This document shows positions 36,183 through 48,275 of a stretch of DNA of 64,000 bases, piece after piece. The translations under genes and the position numbers were made by a program. Every line of letters begins with the position of its first letter. Within the stretch, counting starts at the first letter, position 1. The DNA comes from Acridotheres tristis. Lineage: Eukaryota > Chordata > Aves > Passeriformes > Sturnidae. The notes under the pieces are model-generated. The model had not been told where the DNA came from, ran no database searches, and was given only the letters and a program-made list of their open reading frames with translations. Where the stretch lies: NCBI GenBank assembly GCA_037013685.1, contig CM072892.1, positions 13,955,501 to 14,019,500 on the forward strand. The letters run 5' to 3'.

Positions 36183-39100
36183 AGAGAGCTAATTATCTTT
36201 CTCCTGTGTTTTTAAACAGGCTGCTAAGTTTTGTGGAATCAGTGTAATGACATGGAAGATAAAGATGAATTATTAGTTACAAATATAACTAATTACAGAA
36301 TAAACTGAAGGAGAGATGAACAGAACAAGTCCCAAACATGGAGCTGTTTGGTGCTCATGGAATAAAAGTATCTCATCTGTTGCCTTTACATGGAATAAAG
36401 GATTTTAAACTGCTACTTTTTCTGAGCTAGGCTGTAAATTAGGATTTGCTGAGAAACATCCTGTTTTATCACAAATATGTGCAGCTTAAAATAAGTTAAT
36501 TAAGGAGTGGTGCTATAAGGAAGCTATACTCAATTTCCATATCGTGAAACAGCTTTTGTGGTCATGACACAATCTGACAGGGTCTACTAGCATATGGATA
36601 AAAGGAGTGGATCTTGGAGCCTTGCCAGTGCTACTTTACATATTTTTTTTTCTGTCAAGGGAAATGGACATTATCACTTGCAGTGTAGTAGCCATTGCTG
36701 TTTACTGTGATATATTTAAGAGGAAGTAATATTGGAAAAAACCTTTGTTCATAGAAAGATGGGGGTTTGGAAGAAATGGCCATTGCTTTGAGGGAGATTT
36801 CTGGTCAAAGAAAGAAACATGGTGGGGAATTCTTGTGTCAGGATTCCTCTGGGGCTCTAGCTCTTAAAAAGGCAGCTATTGAAAACAACAGGGATGTTAC
36901 CTTCAGCTTGGGGTACGTTGGCATTGCATGAACAGTTGGTAGACTGTCAAAACCAAAATGCCAATGACTTTGATCAGAAGATTATCTGAGATGGGTGGTT
37001 GAAGTGGACAAGATTCTGAAGGCAGTAAGTCAGAGTTAAAATGAAAACTGCAGTGAGTGTCAGAGATGCTCAGAACAAATAAAGGTGTACATGGGAAGGA
37101 AATGAAATACCCTGTTAGAGGTGCCAAAGCGTTTCCTTTGGGAAATGATAAGTGCTAGTGACTTTGGTGGCTTTGGTTCCAAGTGGATAGTGTTGCAGAA
37201 GGCAAAAGAAATGACTTGGACTGAATGAATCAAGTATTTGTTGCCAAGTGTCAGATTAAACAGTGGTTTAAGTTACATTGAGCCTCTGTATTTTATTTGT
37301 TCAGATACCATCCTTCAGGACTGAGTTGATTTGATATTACAGGCAGCTCTGTGGAATCTTTGTCCTTCTTAAGTCTGACAGGAGTGTCTACTATGTGTAT
37401 CACACAACTTTGTGGGAAAACAATCTCATTAATCACAGGTCTGCCAAAGACAGGATTATGAGCAGGATGCCTGTGTGAGTGATCTGAGTGGGAACTATCA
37501 CGATTCCCACTCCACAGAGCTCAAGGACTAGAGATGAGTGAAGTACTAGGACAAGAAGAGGTGCAGGCAGAAATAGCCATAAATTTGACTCTTGTTCTAT
37601 ATACTTTCAGGACTGAGAGTGGATCTAGAGTGTGCCCCACTCAACTAGTTTGGAAGGTTATGAGTGCAAGGTGGGGAGGAAGGTGAAGGACTGTCTTTCT
37701 TGAAATTGGTGTTAGAAGACAAGACATGAGAGGAAAGTCTATGAGACTGGGAAATGTGTTTTTGCGTAAATGTGTTGAATAGGTGGGCTTTTCCTTGTTT
37801 GATTTTTTTTTCTGTTTTCTTTTTGAAGACATATTTTTCTGATTTTGGATCTGTCATACTGGAAGCATGAGGTGAAACCACTTCATAACAATCTTATCAA
37901 ATAAATCCAAAATTTCCTCTTACCCAAGATTGCTCCAGGATGCTTGTTACCTAATATTTGTAACTATGTTTTAAGAGTCTGCATGTGGGAGTTCTGACTC
38001 AGACATGTGCTTTCTTGACTTGGGCTTTTATTGCAGTGAGTAATTTAAAAGTTCTTCTTCTGTGTCTCTATTTCTGAACTTGTGTTTAAAGTTCCTGTAA
38101 TTAAGAGCTGAAATCACATGTGCATACAGTAGAAACTCACATTTGTTTACATACAGAGTTACACTGTGTGCGCGTGTGTGAATATTTACTACATGGCGTT
38201 TCTCTGCTTTCTCTTTTGAAGAGTATAAGGCAAACAAAACAGAGTGGGAAAACCGATTTCAGACTTTGAACAAAGCGTGTTCTAAAGTTCTTTTCTGGTG
38301 TTAATTCTCTATTCAGACACAAAACATAGAATATTTCCTTCTAGAAAAATGGAATCAGTTTAAGTGATTGATGCTGATTTCATTGGGAAGGAGACAAAAT
38401 TAATTAATACTGCATTTTACCTGAAAGAAAGATACTTGTCTGGCTTTGCAGGCATTCTAAATATTGATAAAAAGATGCGCTTCAAATTGTCGATTATTTT
38501 ATTGCTCTCCTTCCTTATGCAACAATTGAACCCCAGCTAACAAGGTCTTTGAAGGAGGGTTCATTTGTTGAGTAAATCTATTTGTGCGTGTTGTCACAGT
38601 AGACTTTTACAGCAGGACTGTAATTCAAAGAAGTACATAACTGGTGGTTTGACTTGCAGACAGTCTGATAAATATTGTTTGCTATTCCTTAGTTTAATCT
38701 TGCTGTTTATCTATTCTCTGATCCATTGTGTAAAAGAAGGATTTTCTCCTGGAAGCCCTAAGACCTATTAGTGTCCTGTTTGTTTAGTGTCACAGTTTGC
38801 TCAGCAGTTTGGCCTCCAAGGAATCTGCACCTTGAGTAGCTCACTGAAGAATGTATTCACTCCTAAAGTGAAGCCAAAACATTTTCACACACTGTCACAG
38901 CAATTGCTCCTGTTCAAGGCAGGGCTTTATTTCCTGGTGTGTGCACATGAGGTGTGGGGTGGGAGAGCCTGCAAACAGCACAGCTCCAGTGGTACATGAT
39001 ACTTAGCAAAATACTCATAGTGTGGTGTATGTATATGGAAAATCCCTGATTTGGAGCCAAGCAGTAAATATATGTCTAAGTTTATCCTCCACATTTCAAG

Positions 39101-42100
39101 CCAGTACATTTAGTAGAGTAAGTACCTGGATCATAAGTAATTGAGATGCAGCAATCTACAGTCGTAGAACTTGGAAATTAAATTTTCATTTAGGCTGCAT
39201 TAGGGTGCAATCAAACCTTTAGATAAGATGCTGTCTGTAGGGTGGTGGAAGCAAAAATGTGACAGCTACATATACTAGATCATAACCAAAACTCAAGGCT
39301 ACCAAAGTAATTTAAAGTTGAATGCTGGATGATTGCAATCAGTGTGCATAGCTTTGCATTTGAGTGAAAAGAAAAGTAATAATGTTCAGTGCTGTGCAGA
39401 ACCTAACTTTAAGAATTCAGGATGACCTGATGTCCAAATAGCTCATACCCTCAAGAAGCATTTATTTATTATCTTTTTGAGGTTTTATTTTGGACTGAGA
39501 ATTCCTTTTAAAGGCAGAAAGGATTGTACTTTTATTCTCTTATTATTTGGTATAAACTGCAAGTAAGTTGTATATGTCCCAGGACTAGAATGCAAATGCT
39601 TTCAACTTAGTGATTGGTTTGTGGTTCTTTTATTTGGATGGTTTGTTGGGGTTTTTTTGTGTGTATGCTTTTAGATTTTTTTTTTACTTGTTTTGTTTTG
39701 GTTTTATTCTTTTCTTTCTTACTCTTCTAAAGTAATTGAATAGAAGTGGAGACCTTGTTTATTTATGTGTATTTATATGATGGTGCCCTCGTTCAGCTCA
39801 GTGTATGCAAAAAAAATGGTAATTTTTTGTTTAACTATTTAACTTAGAATATATAAGTTCTCTGTGTAGCACTAATTCCAAGCAGCATCTGAATATGGTA
39901 TCTCTGGATGCAGTGGAAATACTTGACACTTGCAGGCATAGCAAGAAGTGGATGTTTTTGTTGCTGACTTGATGAGAAAGGTGGTATATGGACTGGTCAC
40001 GTTACTAACAACATGAAATATTGCCACGGGCTCTACATAATCTTCCTGGACATCCATTACCATTACAGACAGGTGGTGCAAAGATGCAGGGCCTGATTAA
40101 AACAAACGGTTATATTTTTTATTTTGGTTTTAAGTCATTGCTAATTTAAGTGACTCTAAGAGCCAGGAGCACCACCCAGTACCCTGGCTGGTCACCCTCC
40201 AGGGGCTGGGGGTTCACATGGACTGGTCTAGAAGGTAGGTGGGAGGGTCCAATTCATTCTCCCCAAGTGTAAGTACCCACTGATATGTTCTGAAGCTTGG
40301 AAAACTGATTTGCAATTCAGTTTCTCACTGCTTGCATCTAAACTACTTGGGATTGTTTTCATGGGGTATGAAGATCTACCACAAAACTTCACTTCTGTTA
40401 TTAAGCACAAGGCTTTGAGAAATATGGAAGTTTAGCTCATGGAGGTGAATTGGAAGAGATTTCATATTGTCCATCCTAGGCTCAGAAACGTGAAACATGC
40501 TACAGACAGAAATAGCAAATGCATTTTACTTTTACTAACTTTGGTCTGAAAACATGTGTATAATGAACTCTTTTCAAATTTATTCAAAATACAAACAAAT
40601 CTTTGCTTATTTCTATTAGGACAGCAAGTTGTTTGCTGGAGGCAAAATGGAAATCCATTTGCCATATAAATAGGAGAAAAAGGCACAAGCTTTTCACTTT
40701 CCAGCCAACATGAAAGAGAACACGTTTTCCCACTGCTGCTGTATGTGAGCCTTGGCCAAGGGATGCATACAGCAAAAAGACAGACTGGTCTGAAAATGCC
40801 CTAGAAAACAGGGAAAAAAAAGGGATTGGTATAAATGATTCTACTTTGTGTTTTATAGTTAATTTCTTATTTGTTCAAACCACTGTACTGGGAATATTAG
40901 TATATTGACAGAGAGCATCAGATTTGATATATACCAGAGGAGTAATGGCAAATTAACCCCTAAGGTGTAATGCAACAGTTCCTCTTGGTGGAAGGCAAAT
41001 CAGCTCTCATCTTTGGTCATGGGTAGAAGTGTAGGTTTACAGGATGCAGCCTGTTTTTTCTTAACTTCTTGCATAGAACAGCAAATGAGGAAACTGCCCT
41101 TGGTGGAGTAGTGGCGATGAAGCATATCTTTAATGTGCAGGGAGGAAGTTAAAAAGATGGAGTCATTCCTTCCCATTTGAGCTCTGAACTGGGAACACAG
41201 TCCTTATGAAAAAAAACCTGACAGACCTTGTTGAAAGTTCTGTTTAGAAAAGGTCTACTGTGAAGCAAAGGATATAATTTCAGAAAAACCTGGATCTTGA
41301 AAACAAAAATTTATTGAGCAAATAGTTGCATGCTGTAAACTTACCCATGAGAAGCTTTTGACTAAGAAATTATCTTCCGTCCTGAAGACTATAATGAGCG
41401 GAGAAAACAAAAATTGTGCCAAGTCCTCATGTTTTGGAAAAATCATGCATTTACATTTAGCCTATCTCCTTTATTGGTACTTGGTGTGTTAATCCCAGTC
41501 AAGTCTCTGCTCACAGTGAGAATATAAAACCTTTATTTCCCTAGCCCAGATTGTAAACGTGATCCTACAGCCACTACAGAAAAGAAAGTTGGGCAAGGCT
41601 TCCTGTGCTCATGTGCTATCTCTGAAAGTACACAGGCATATCCTATTTGATGTAAAGCAACTCAGGGAGGGGTTATGCTTATTTTTTGGCATTTTATTAA
41701 TCCCTGCTTTTAAAATATTGATCTTATTTTAGTGAGAATGTGTTAACCTCTGCCTCACAGTTCTGTAAGTTTCTAAAAGCTTCTTGCACCCATTTGGACA
41801 ACCACAGGACCTAGAAACACTTGTGGTTAGTGAGCAAAACAAATAAGTGCTCTGACTATAACAAATTTCAGAACAAGTGATGAATTAGCAGACTGATTTC
41901 TCAGCTATTTTAATACTGTCTGAAGAAGGCGCATAAATAAATAACAGCTGAATATACTTATTTTAACAAATTAAAATTGTCTGCGATATTTTCCAAGTGC
42001 CACTTAATAGAACTCAGGAAATTAATAGCAGTAATAAAAATAAAACTCTGCTCAGGAAACATCTGGAAAGTTACCTACTCTTTGTTCATGAGCCCCCTTT

Positions 42101-42447
42101 CTTTACTTTTCTGACACAAGGAGTTAATCAGAGTCAAGAGTGTTACTTGTGCACTTAAATCAGAGGCATGGTCATTTCCAAACCAGTGCAGTCACTACCC
42201 TCTCCTCTGCTGTACAAGTCTGAGCTTGACTGGCTCCACTGTTGGATTTCTGATCAGGTTACTACATGTAAATATTAAAATATGGGTAAGCAATCCAATC
42301 TTCTAGAGGCTATACTGTGCCCATATGTTGCTGGATGGAACTGTACCTTCTTGGCCAGCTTGTGTTTTCCCTGTCTCTCTATCATCCTTGCCTTGGGCTG
42401 AGCTAGGTGATCTAAAAGCCCATAAGAGAAAAAGAAGTGACATGCAC
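36183..42447. other. Non-coding stretch, no gene seen
   Basis: AT-rich unique sequence apart from the T/G-rich tract near 39.65 kb. Parts at 36,440-36,600 and 41,860-42,060 are rich in TTAATTAA and AATAAATAAC-like motifs and may be conserved non-coding elements. Confidence 0.55.
39616..39730 (+). repeat. T/G-rich low-complexity tract
   Basis: Repeated GTTTTGTTTTGG-like and T-run units with very few C or A residues across about 115 bp. No coding or structural signal. Confidence 0.7.
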
Positions 42448-42578
42448 AAGGTCTGTGAATGGGGCTTGGAGAAACTTGCTCTGGTTGAAGATGCCCCTTG
42501 CAGATGGTCCTTGCAGTGGGGTGGGATCAGCTGACCTTTAAAGTTCTCTTCCAACTCGAATTGTCCCATGGTTCTATG
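42448..42578 (+). mobile_element. CR1 LINE 3' terminal fragment
   Basis: GAAGATGCCCCTTGCAGATG, TGGGATCAGCTGACC, TTTAAAGTTCTCTTCCAACTC and a final GGTTCTATGA reproduce the last approximately 130 bp of a CR1 element. The copy may extend upstream to about 42,320, but I cannot support that by eye. Confidence 0.85.
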
Positions 42579-43497
42579 AAAAGCTAAGAAAATTTTATCT
42601 CCAGTACAAGCCACTGTGCGTCTGTCAAATGCTGAAGCAAAGCACAGGTACACAGGAAGAAATGGTTCAGATTTCTGTGAAAACAAAGGGCCCAAATAGA
42701 ACTGGGCTTCAGATGACATAATAAAAGTTACTGATGGTCCTATACTAATTTCTTCTCATAATCAGCTTTTTTATGAGGAGGACCATATCTGTATGGCTGT
42801 TGTGTCTGAGCATGTTTTAGGTAAACTGTTATATGATGGAACTACTAATGACTGAGCAAAAGGTCTCAGGAGGAATTTAGATTCCTGTATTCACTTTGCT
42901 TTTCTTCTCCTTCCCTCCACACGTTTATTTATAGAACAGTTGAATCTGGGTAACACATGAAGTGCCATGGAAGGGCTGGAGACGCTTTGCTCTTCTGAAA
43001 GAAAATTTAATTTCTTCAGGCACAGAATCTCTCTTGAGAGGCCTGAAATTATACTGAATGGCTTTAACATCTTATGCTCCTCTTCTTTATGGCTTAGTTT
43101 GGGGTCTTTTTGTTGCCAGTTTTCTTCAAGTAGAATGTGACAAATGAAAAATAATTCCTGTTCTGTTAATAGGAGGGTGATCTCTAGTGCAGAGTTAAAT
43201 GGAAATATACCCACACTTCTCCATTAATTTAATCTGATTTCATTAACAGTAGGGTAGGTCTGCTTATTTTTTTCTAATTCATGGGGTTTTATTTTTAGCA
43301 TCCTTCTCTTCCTGTCTTTAGGGCTTAGCTAGATAAAATCAGATTTTTTTCTTATTTAATAAGCCTTTCCTGTAAAACAGTAAATCTTGACTGATTGTAC
43401 CAAACAATGGGGAAAGACTGGAAATGGAGGATGAAACAAAGCAGGCTCGGGGTGTGTGCAGCACAGGCACCAGATGCAGGCATGTTCTCTTAATCCC

Positions 43498-43735
43498 AGA
43501 CTTGGAAAGCTGCATCTGGAGCGTTGGTTTGATTCCTGAGGTATTACAAAGACATTCACAAATTTGAGAGAGCTTAATGGAGGGCCAATAAGATGGTTAA
43601 GGGGCTGGAGCACAAGATGATGATGATGATAAATTTAAAAAGTAAGCTGGACAAAGCCTTGAGCAATGTAACAGAGTAAGATGATCCCTAGATATGAGTT
43701 TGAAGATGATTGATTATACAATTCCATGATTGATG
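43498..43735 (+). mobile_element. CR1 LINE 3' fragment with internal deletion
   Basis: GGAAAGCTGCATCTGGAGC, GGAGGGCCAATAAGATGG and GGGGCTGGAGCAC match the distal ORF2 segment of CR1. A jump follows to AGTAAGCTGGACAAAGCC and the terminal GATGATCCCTAGATATG ... ATTCCATGATTG. Several hundred bases normally separating these segments are missing. The break coincides with a short (GAT)5 run at 43616-43630. Confidence 0.82.
43616..43630 (+). repeat. (GAT)5 microsatellite inside a CR1 fragment
   Basis: Five GAT units at the point where the CR1 fragment at 43.5 kb skips from distal ORF2 sequence to the 3' terminus. This suggests slippage or repair at the deletion joint. Confidence 0.85.
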
Positions 43736-44148
43736 CAATCCAGATAAACAGGATATATTTTTATATACTCTGCGGTTCAAAATGTTTACAATAAATGGTG
43801 AGGTATAAGAGATAGGATTAAGGTTTTAATAATTTTAAGGAAACTGGGAGAGACTAGCTAAAATGGCCTCCAAGATAAAAAGTCAGAGGTTTTGGCTTGA
43901 TGCCATGTAAAGACAGAAGACAAAACCTCTAAGAGAAGAACAGCTGTGCTAAGAACATACTTTTGGGATGTTTCATGGAGGGGGGGTTTGATTGGTGGAG
44001 ATGAGTGTGTGTCCTTGTCTGTAGACAAGGAGCCTGGGAAATTACAATTAAATTAATTGAAATCTCAAAAGTTTTGGATGTCATATTATGTCTTCTGATG
44101 CCCAAATACAAACATATTACCCAATCATTTGGCTATTCACCTTTTAAT

Positions 44149-44233
44149 TTATGTACATCTATGTACAGATACATGTAAATCCATGTACAAATATACCTCA
44201 AATATATGAAAATACGTATGTATATATATATTT
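44149..44233 (+). repeat. AT-rich ATGTACA/ATATAT degenerate tandem tract
   Basis: About four ATGTACA-type units at 10-14-bp spacing are followed by GTATGTATATATATAT. Degenerate microsatellite. Confidence 0.7.
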
Positions 44234-46916
44234 AACTAGTATTTTTGGTCATACTGCTAATGATTTAATGTGATGCAATGTTAAATGTGCCTTTTCTAGG
44301 CATGTATTTTACTTTATTCCTCAGTTTGCTTTGCACTTATGCAAACTAGGACATGAAGAAATTGTTGTGATGAACTACCAGGCCGCATTAATTTATCATC
44401 AGACATATTTTTAACTAGCAAGGTAACTAAATGAAGAAAGCAATATCTAGCTGTGCTGACAATTGCCATAACTCTCGGCATAAATCTGGGAATGCTAATG
44501 ATCCCATTAGTTTGGTTCAATAAATCATTGAGTGGAAGCAGCTTGAAGTTTGGATTCCAACTTCTATTTCACAGGTCTATCTGCTGAGATGAAGCATCCA
44601 CTGGCACAGTCTGTTCCCTTACACTCTGGAAATTGTCCAGTTCATCTTCAGATTCCAGTGCCCAGTTCTGATCTAAACAAATACCTTCATTTTCCTTAGG
44701 AAAGTCTGATCTATGCCTTGCTCATCTTGTCAGGATTTTGTTGTCAAATAATGGACCTTGGCAAAGTTAAGGCTTATTACACATGCTAGACATTCTGTTC
44801 CTTTCTTTTTGTCCTTGTTTTGGCAAAAGAATTAGGATCTTTGTAAACACTGGAAATCCCTTCATGTTTCAGTTGTATTATGAGGTCTAAAAATTAATGA
44901 GTAAGGCTGATCTTGGGGCAGCATCAGCATATGTTTCATCCACAAGCTATCTGCAAGTTCAGAGGGGCACTTGTTTGTTTATTTCTTTGTCACCAGAGCT
45001 TTCTGAAAACTGGGAGGCATCAAATGGCATTAAAAATCCCCAAGCCAAGGCAACACATAAACAAAAAAAACCCCACAACTGCATTTCCAGAATTTCAAGC
45101 CATATCCAGATAGAAGCTCGACTGCAAGTCAGTGAAGTCATCCTGACTTGCTGCCTGTCCCTTGCCTCTGAGCAGGCTGGGTTCAGAACCAGGGGATGGC
45201 ACTGGGGCACAGGCACCAGAAATCTGTGCTGGTTTCTGTGTGTGCACAGACTGCCAGACCTCCAGATGTGCACACACATGTGCTCAACAGGGATTTTTAA
45301 GATGCAATTGAGAGTATTCCTAGCACAGAGCAGCTTGTGTGAAGTTGGCCCATCTGTGGGGGAGAGTCTACTGAGTACCAGGGTGAGAGCCTCAGTATCT
45401 ATAAAGTTTCACCAAATGGCCACACCAAAGGTATAAATTTGTGGTTTAGATGGAAATCTTGATGTGTGATTTCTTCAGGCTGTATAATAGTGCTTGATGA
45501 AATGCTTACATCTGTTTTTTGAGATGTGTTCCCAAGGGAACGAAAAATTGGAAGATGAAAAATGCTGTTCAGCCATACAGATCTTAGAATTCTGGGAGGT
45601 GTGTTCAATGTTTGGACAAGGCACTTTTATTCAAAAATATTTAAATTTATGAATGTGCTGCTCCCACAGGGAACAATGCTGATAAGACTGGAGGATTAGA
45701 AGACTTGGAGGGCCAGGAAAGGGAAGCTGTGACAAAGTGAAGGCAGTGCACACAAAGTAGCCAGTGTTCGCTTGTCAGAGCTTTTCTTAATCACATACAT
45801 CTTGTTGCTAGCATCTGGGAATGGCAGCTGCCTAACCTGGAGTCCTTTTGCTGCAGTCAAGATAATTTAGCTGCATGCTCCTCTGGACTGAAACAGCAGT
45901 CTGAGAATTTTTAACCCCTAAGTTGCACACGGCTGGGTGCTGGAAAAGGACTGCTCTAGAATCTGTGCTTCTCTCACTGGTGACTTGTGCAACCTCAGGG
46001 CAGGAGCTACTTTTGCTGCTTGTGACTATGTAAGGTTTGGATTGGTGAGTCTGCTCTGTGCCAGGTTTCCAGCTGGTAACTGGATCAGCTGTGGACAGCA
46101 TCAGATTATTTAAACTTCTGAGAAAAGAATGGGTGTTTCATAGGAATAAGCTAGACACATCTTCTACTGATGATAATATCTGTCTTTGGTGGTCATCCAG
46201 CTTACCAGGATATTGGAGCTTGAAATGAGACAAACTGAACTCTTCCGCCCAGAAAGTCCTGAGGAACTTGAAGTGACAAGTGAATTGCAAGACAAACTGT
46301 TTCCCATTGAAGGTGTGCTGGAGTAGCTCTGGCACTGGGTGTGCTCTGCAGGTACCTGTTGAATACAGGGCAATTGACTCCCAGGGCTCAACTTCCCAAG
46401 AAATGGGCACCAGGCAATGTGCTGTGGCTGCTGAAAAGAAAATCAGAATCCATGTGGACTGTCATATCCTGTTTATAATTTATTATTTTCTATCCACGTG
46501 GAAAAATGAAAAAATGGTTTGTAAATATGCTGAAGATCTCAGGCTGGGGAAGGAGTTTGTCCCTGCTGGAGGCTGCATGGCAAGATCTTAGATGCAGGGA
46601 TTGAAAACAGATCCTGGTGTGTGAGAGCAAAAAAGGGTCTGAGGACTTCTGCTCAATGTTTAAGTCAATGAATTTTCAGCCTGTTGGCTATTCCCTGTCT
46701 GCATCTGTCATTCCTGATGAGTGGTTGCTTTCCTGTAGAGAGCTTGTCTGCCTTTCCCTGTTTTTATTGCTCCCACTGTCCTTGTATTAAAATGGGACAG
46801 GTTTCTGTACTAGAAGGGAAAAATGGTGATTGCAGCAAGTGAGGAATAAGAAGCAGCCATGGTCAAATGCTTCATCTTGACTTAATGCAAAAATCCAAAC
46901 AAAAACATTCTCAGTA

Positions 46917-46936
46917 AGAAGGAAGGAAGGAAAAAA
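46917..46936 (+). repeat. (GGAA)n short run
   Basis: GAAGGAAGGAAGG followed by six A residues. Simple sequence. Confidence 0.75.
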
Positions 46937-48044
46937 GCTTCACAGCAGCAAAGAGCAGAATCTAGAAACTGTGAGACTGGATGGAGTGGAAATTCTTTTA
47001 TTATTTTGGTGGTCTTTGAGGAAGTGCTTTTGAAATATGCATAAAAGGAATTAATAGAGTGTACAAATAATAAAAAATTATATCTAATATTTTAATTTGT
47101 TTGCAGTCTCTCACCTTTTGCTCCAGGGAGCTCTGCAAACAAATTTTCATTTAACCTCTTCATTTGTGTCTAAGGTGATTAAGCATTGTCTTTGTCTCAC
47201 ACATGAATAAATTATGATGCTTCAGGGTCCTGTTTCCTTGAAAACTCTGGCATCCTTGGATGCCAAGAGCCCAGGTGGCTGTGGCTCTAAGGTTGGGAAG
47301 GAAGTGCATCTTTTTTTAATTGCAGAGAAGCCAGAAAGAAGGCGATAATTGAGGAAAGTTGAAAGAGACTCACTGTAATGTTACAGCTGTGTTTTGGTAT
47401 TTTTTATTTACTCCGACTAGATTTTACTATTTTGTTTTGTTTCGTCTTGTTTTAAAGCAGACCCATTTTCAGTATGGAAGCTGAGCTCCCCCTTTTCTTA
47501 CAATGTTGTTTTTTGCAGCAAGACTAGAAATCATACCCCAGTTCTGGAACTTTCAGAGATTTGGCTACACTTTTCTAGTAACACCATTCTTCAGCTCCAA
47601 TCAGCTGCAATCACCAGTCACTTCAGCAAAGAAATCTCTATCAGACTGATAATATATTTTTATTTTAATCTCTTGCCAGATAAGCATCACCTCTAAATTC
47701 TCAAGGGGTTTTTACTGAATGTCATCTGAATAAAGGAAAGATGACACCTTGGGAACTTCAGTCCTCAGCAGTTGGTGACATGATACCTCTGGAGAGACAA
47801 GAAGACTAAGAGGTAACGAAGCAGAAGGGCTGATGTGAAGGTGAAGCTGGCCTTGGTGGGATTGTTTGTCAGCATTTGCCTGCACTGGGGAAGGAAAGGG
47901 CTGGAAAGGAGGACAGTAACAAAGAGGCTCAGTTGTAGTCATAATTACTAACCAGCTGAACTGTGTCTTCTGTTGTGTTTCTTGATGCTTAGCGCAAGAA
48001 TCCAGGGGAAAAACTTACTCATAAAAACTTGTAATGCAAAGAGG

Positions 48045-48275
48045 CTGCTTCCTTTCCTTTTCCTGCCAGTCTTGATTTTCTTCTCTGAACTCCACTCCTT
48101 TTCTAACGTGTTCAAATCCCATGTCCTCTAGCTCTGCTCTCCCTCTCTCATCCTATCTACTGTGATACCTCTTCTGTTGAAACTCCATCCCTCCTCTATC
48201 TTCCACTCTTCCACCTTTTGGTTCTTCTTCCATACCCATATCTTCTCGTACACTGTTTCTTCTCTAAGCATCTGT
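48045..48275 (+). repeat. Pyrimidine-rich stretch
   Basis: About 230 bp strongly biased to C and T on the plus strand (CCTTTCCTTTTCCTGCC, CTCTCCCTCTCTCATCC, and several TTCTTCC and CTTCC motifs). No single repeat unit. The strand asymmetry is obvious compared with neighbours. No gene is visible. Confidence 0.6.

Noticed and set aside
42303..42719. Minus-strand 138-codon frame
   Set aside because: It runs antisense through a CR1 3' fragment and adjacent sequence. No coding evidence.
44897..45436. Longest open frame of the window (179 codons, plus strand)
   Set aside because: No recognisable domain. Low-information composition with several overlapping frames on the opposite strand. No splice or promoter context. 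A frame of this length is expected by chance in 64 kb.
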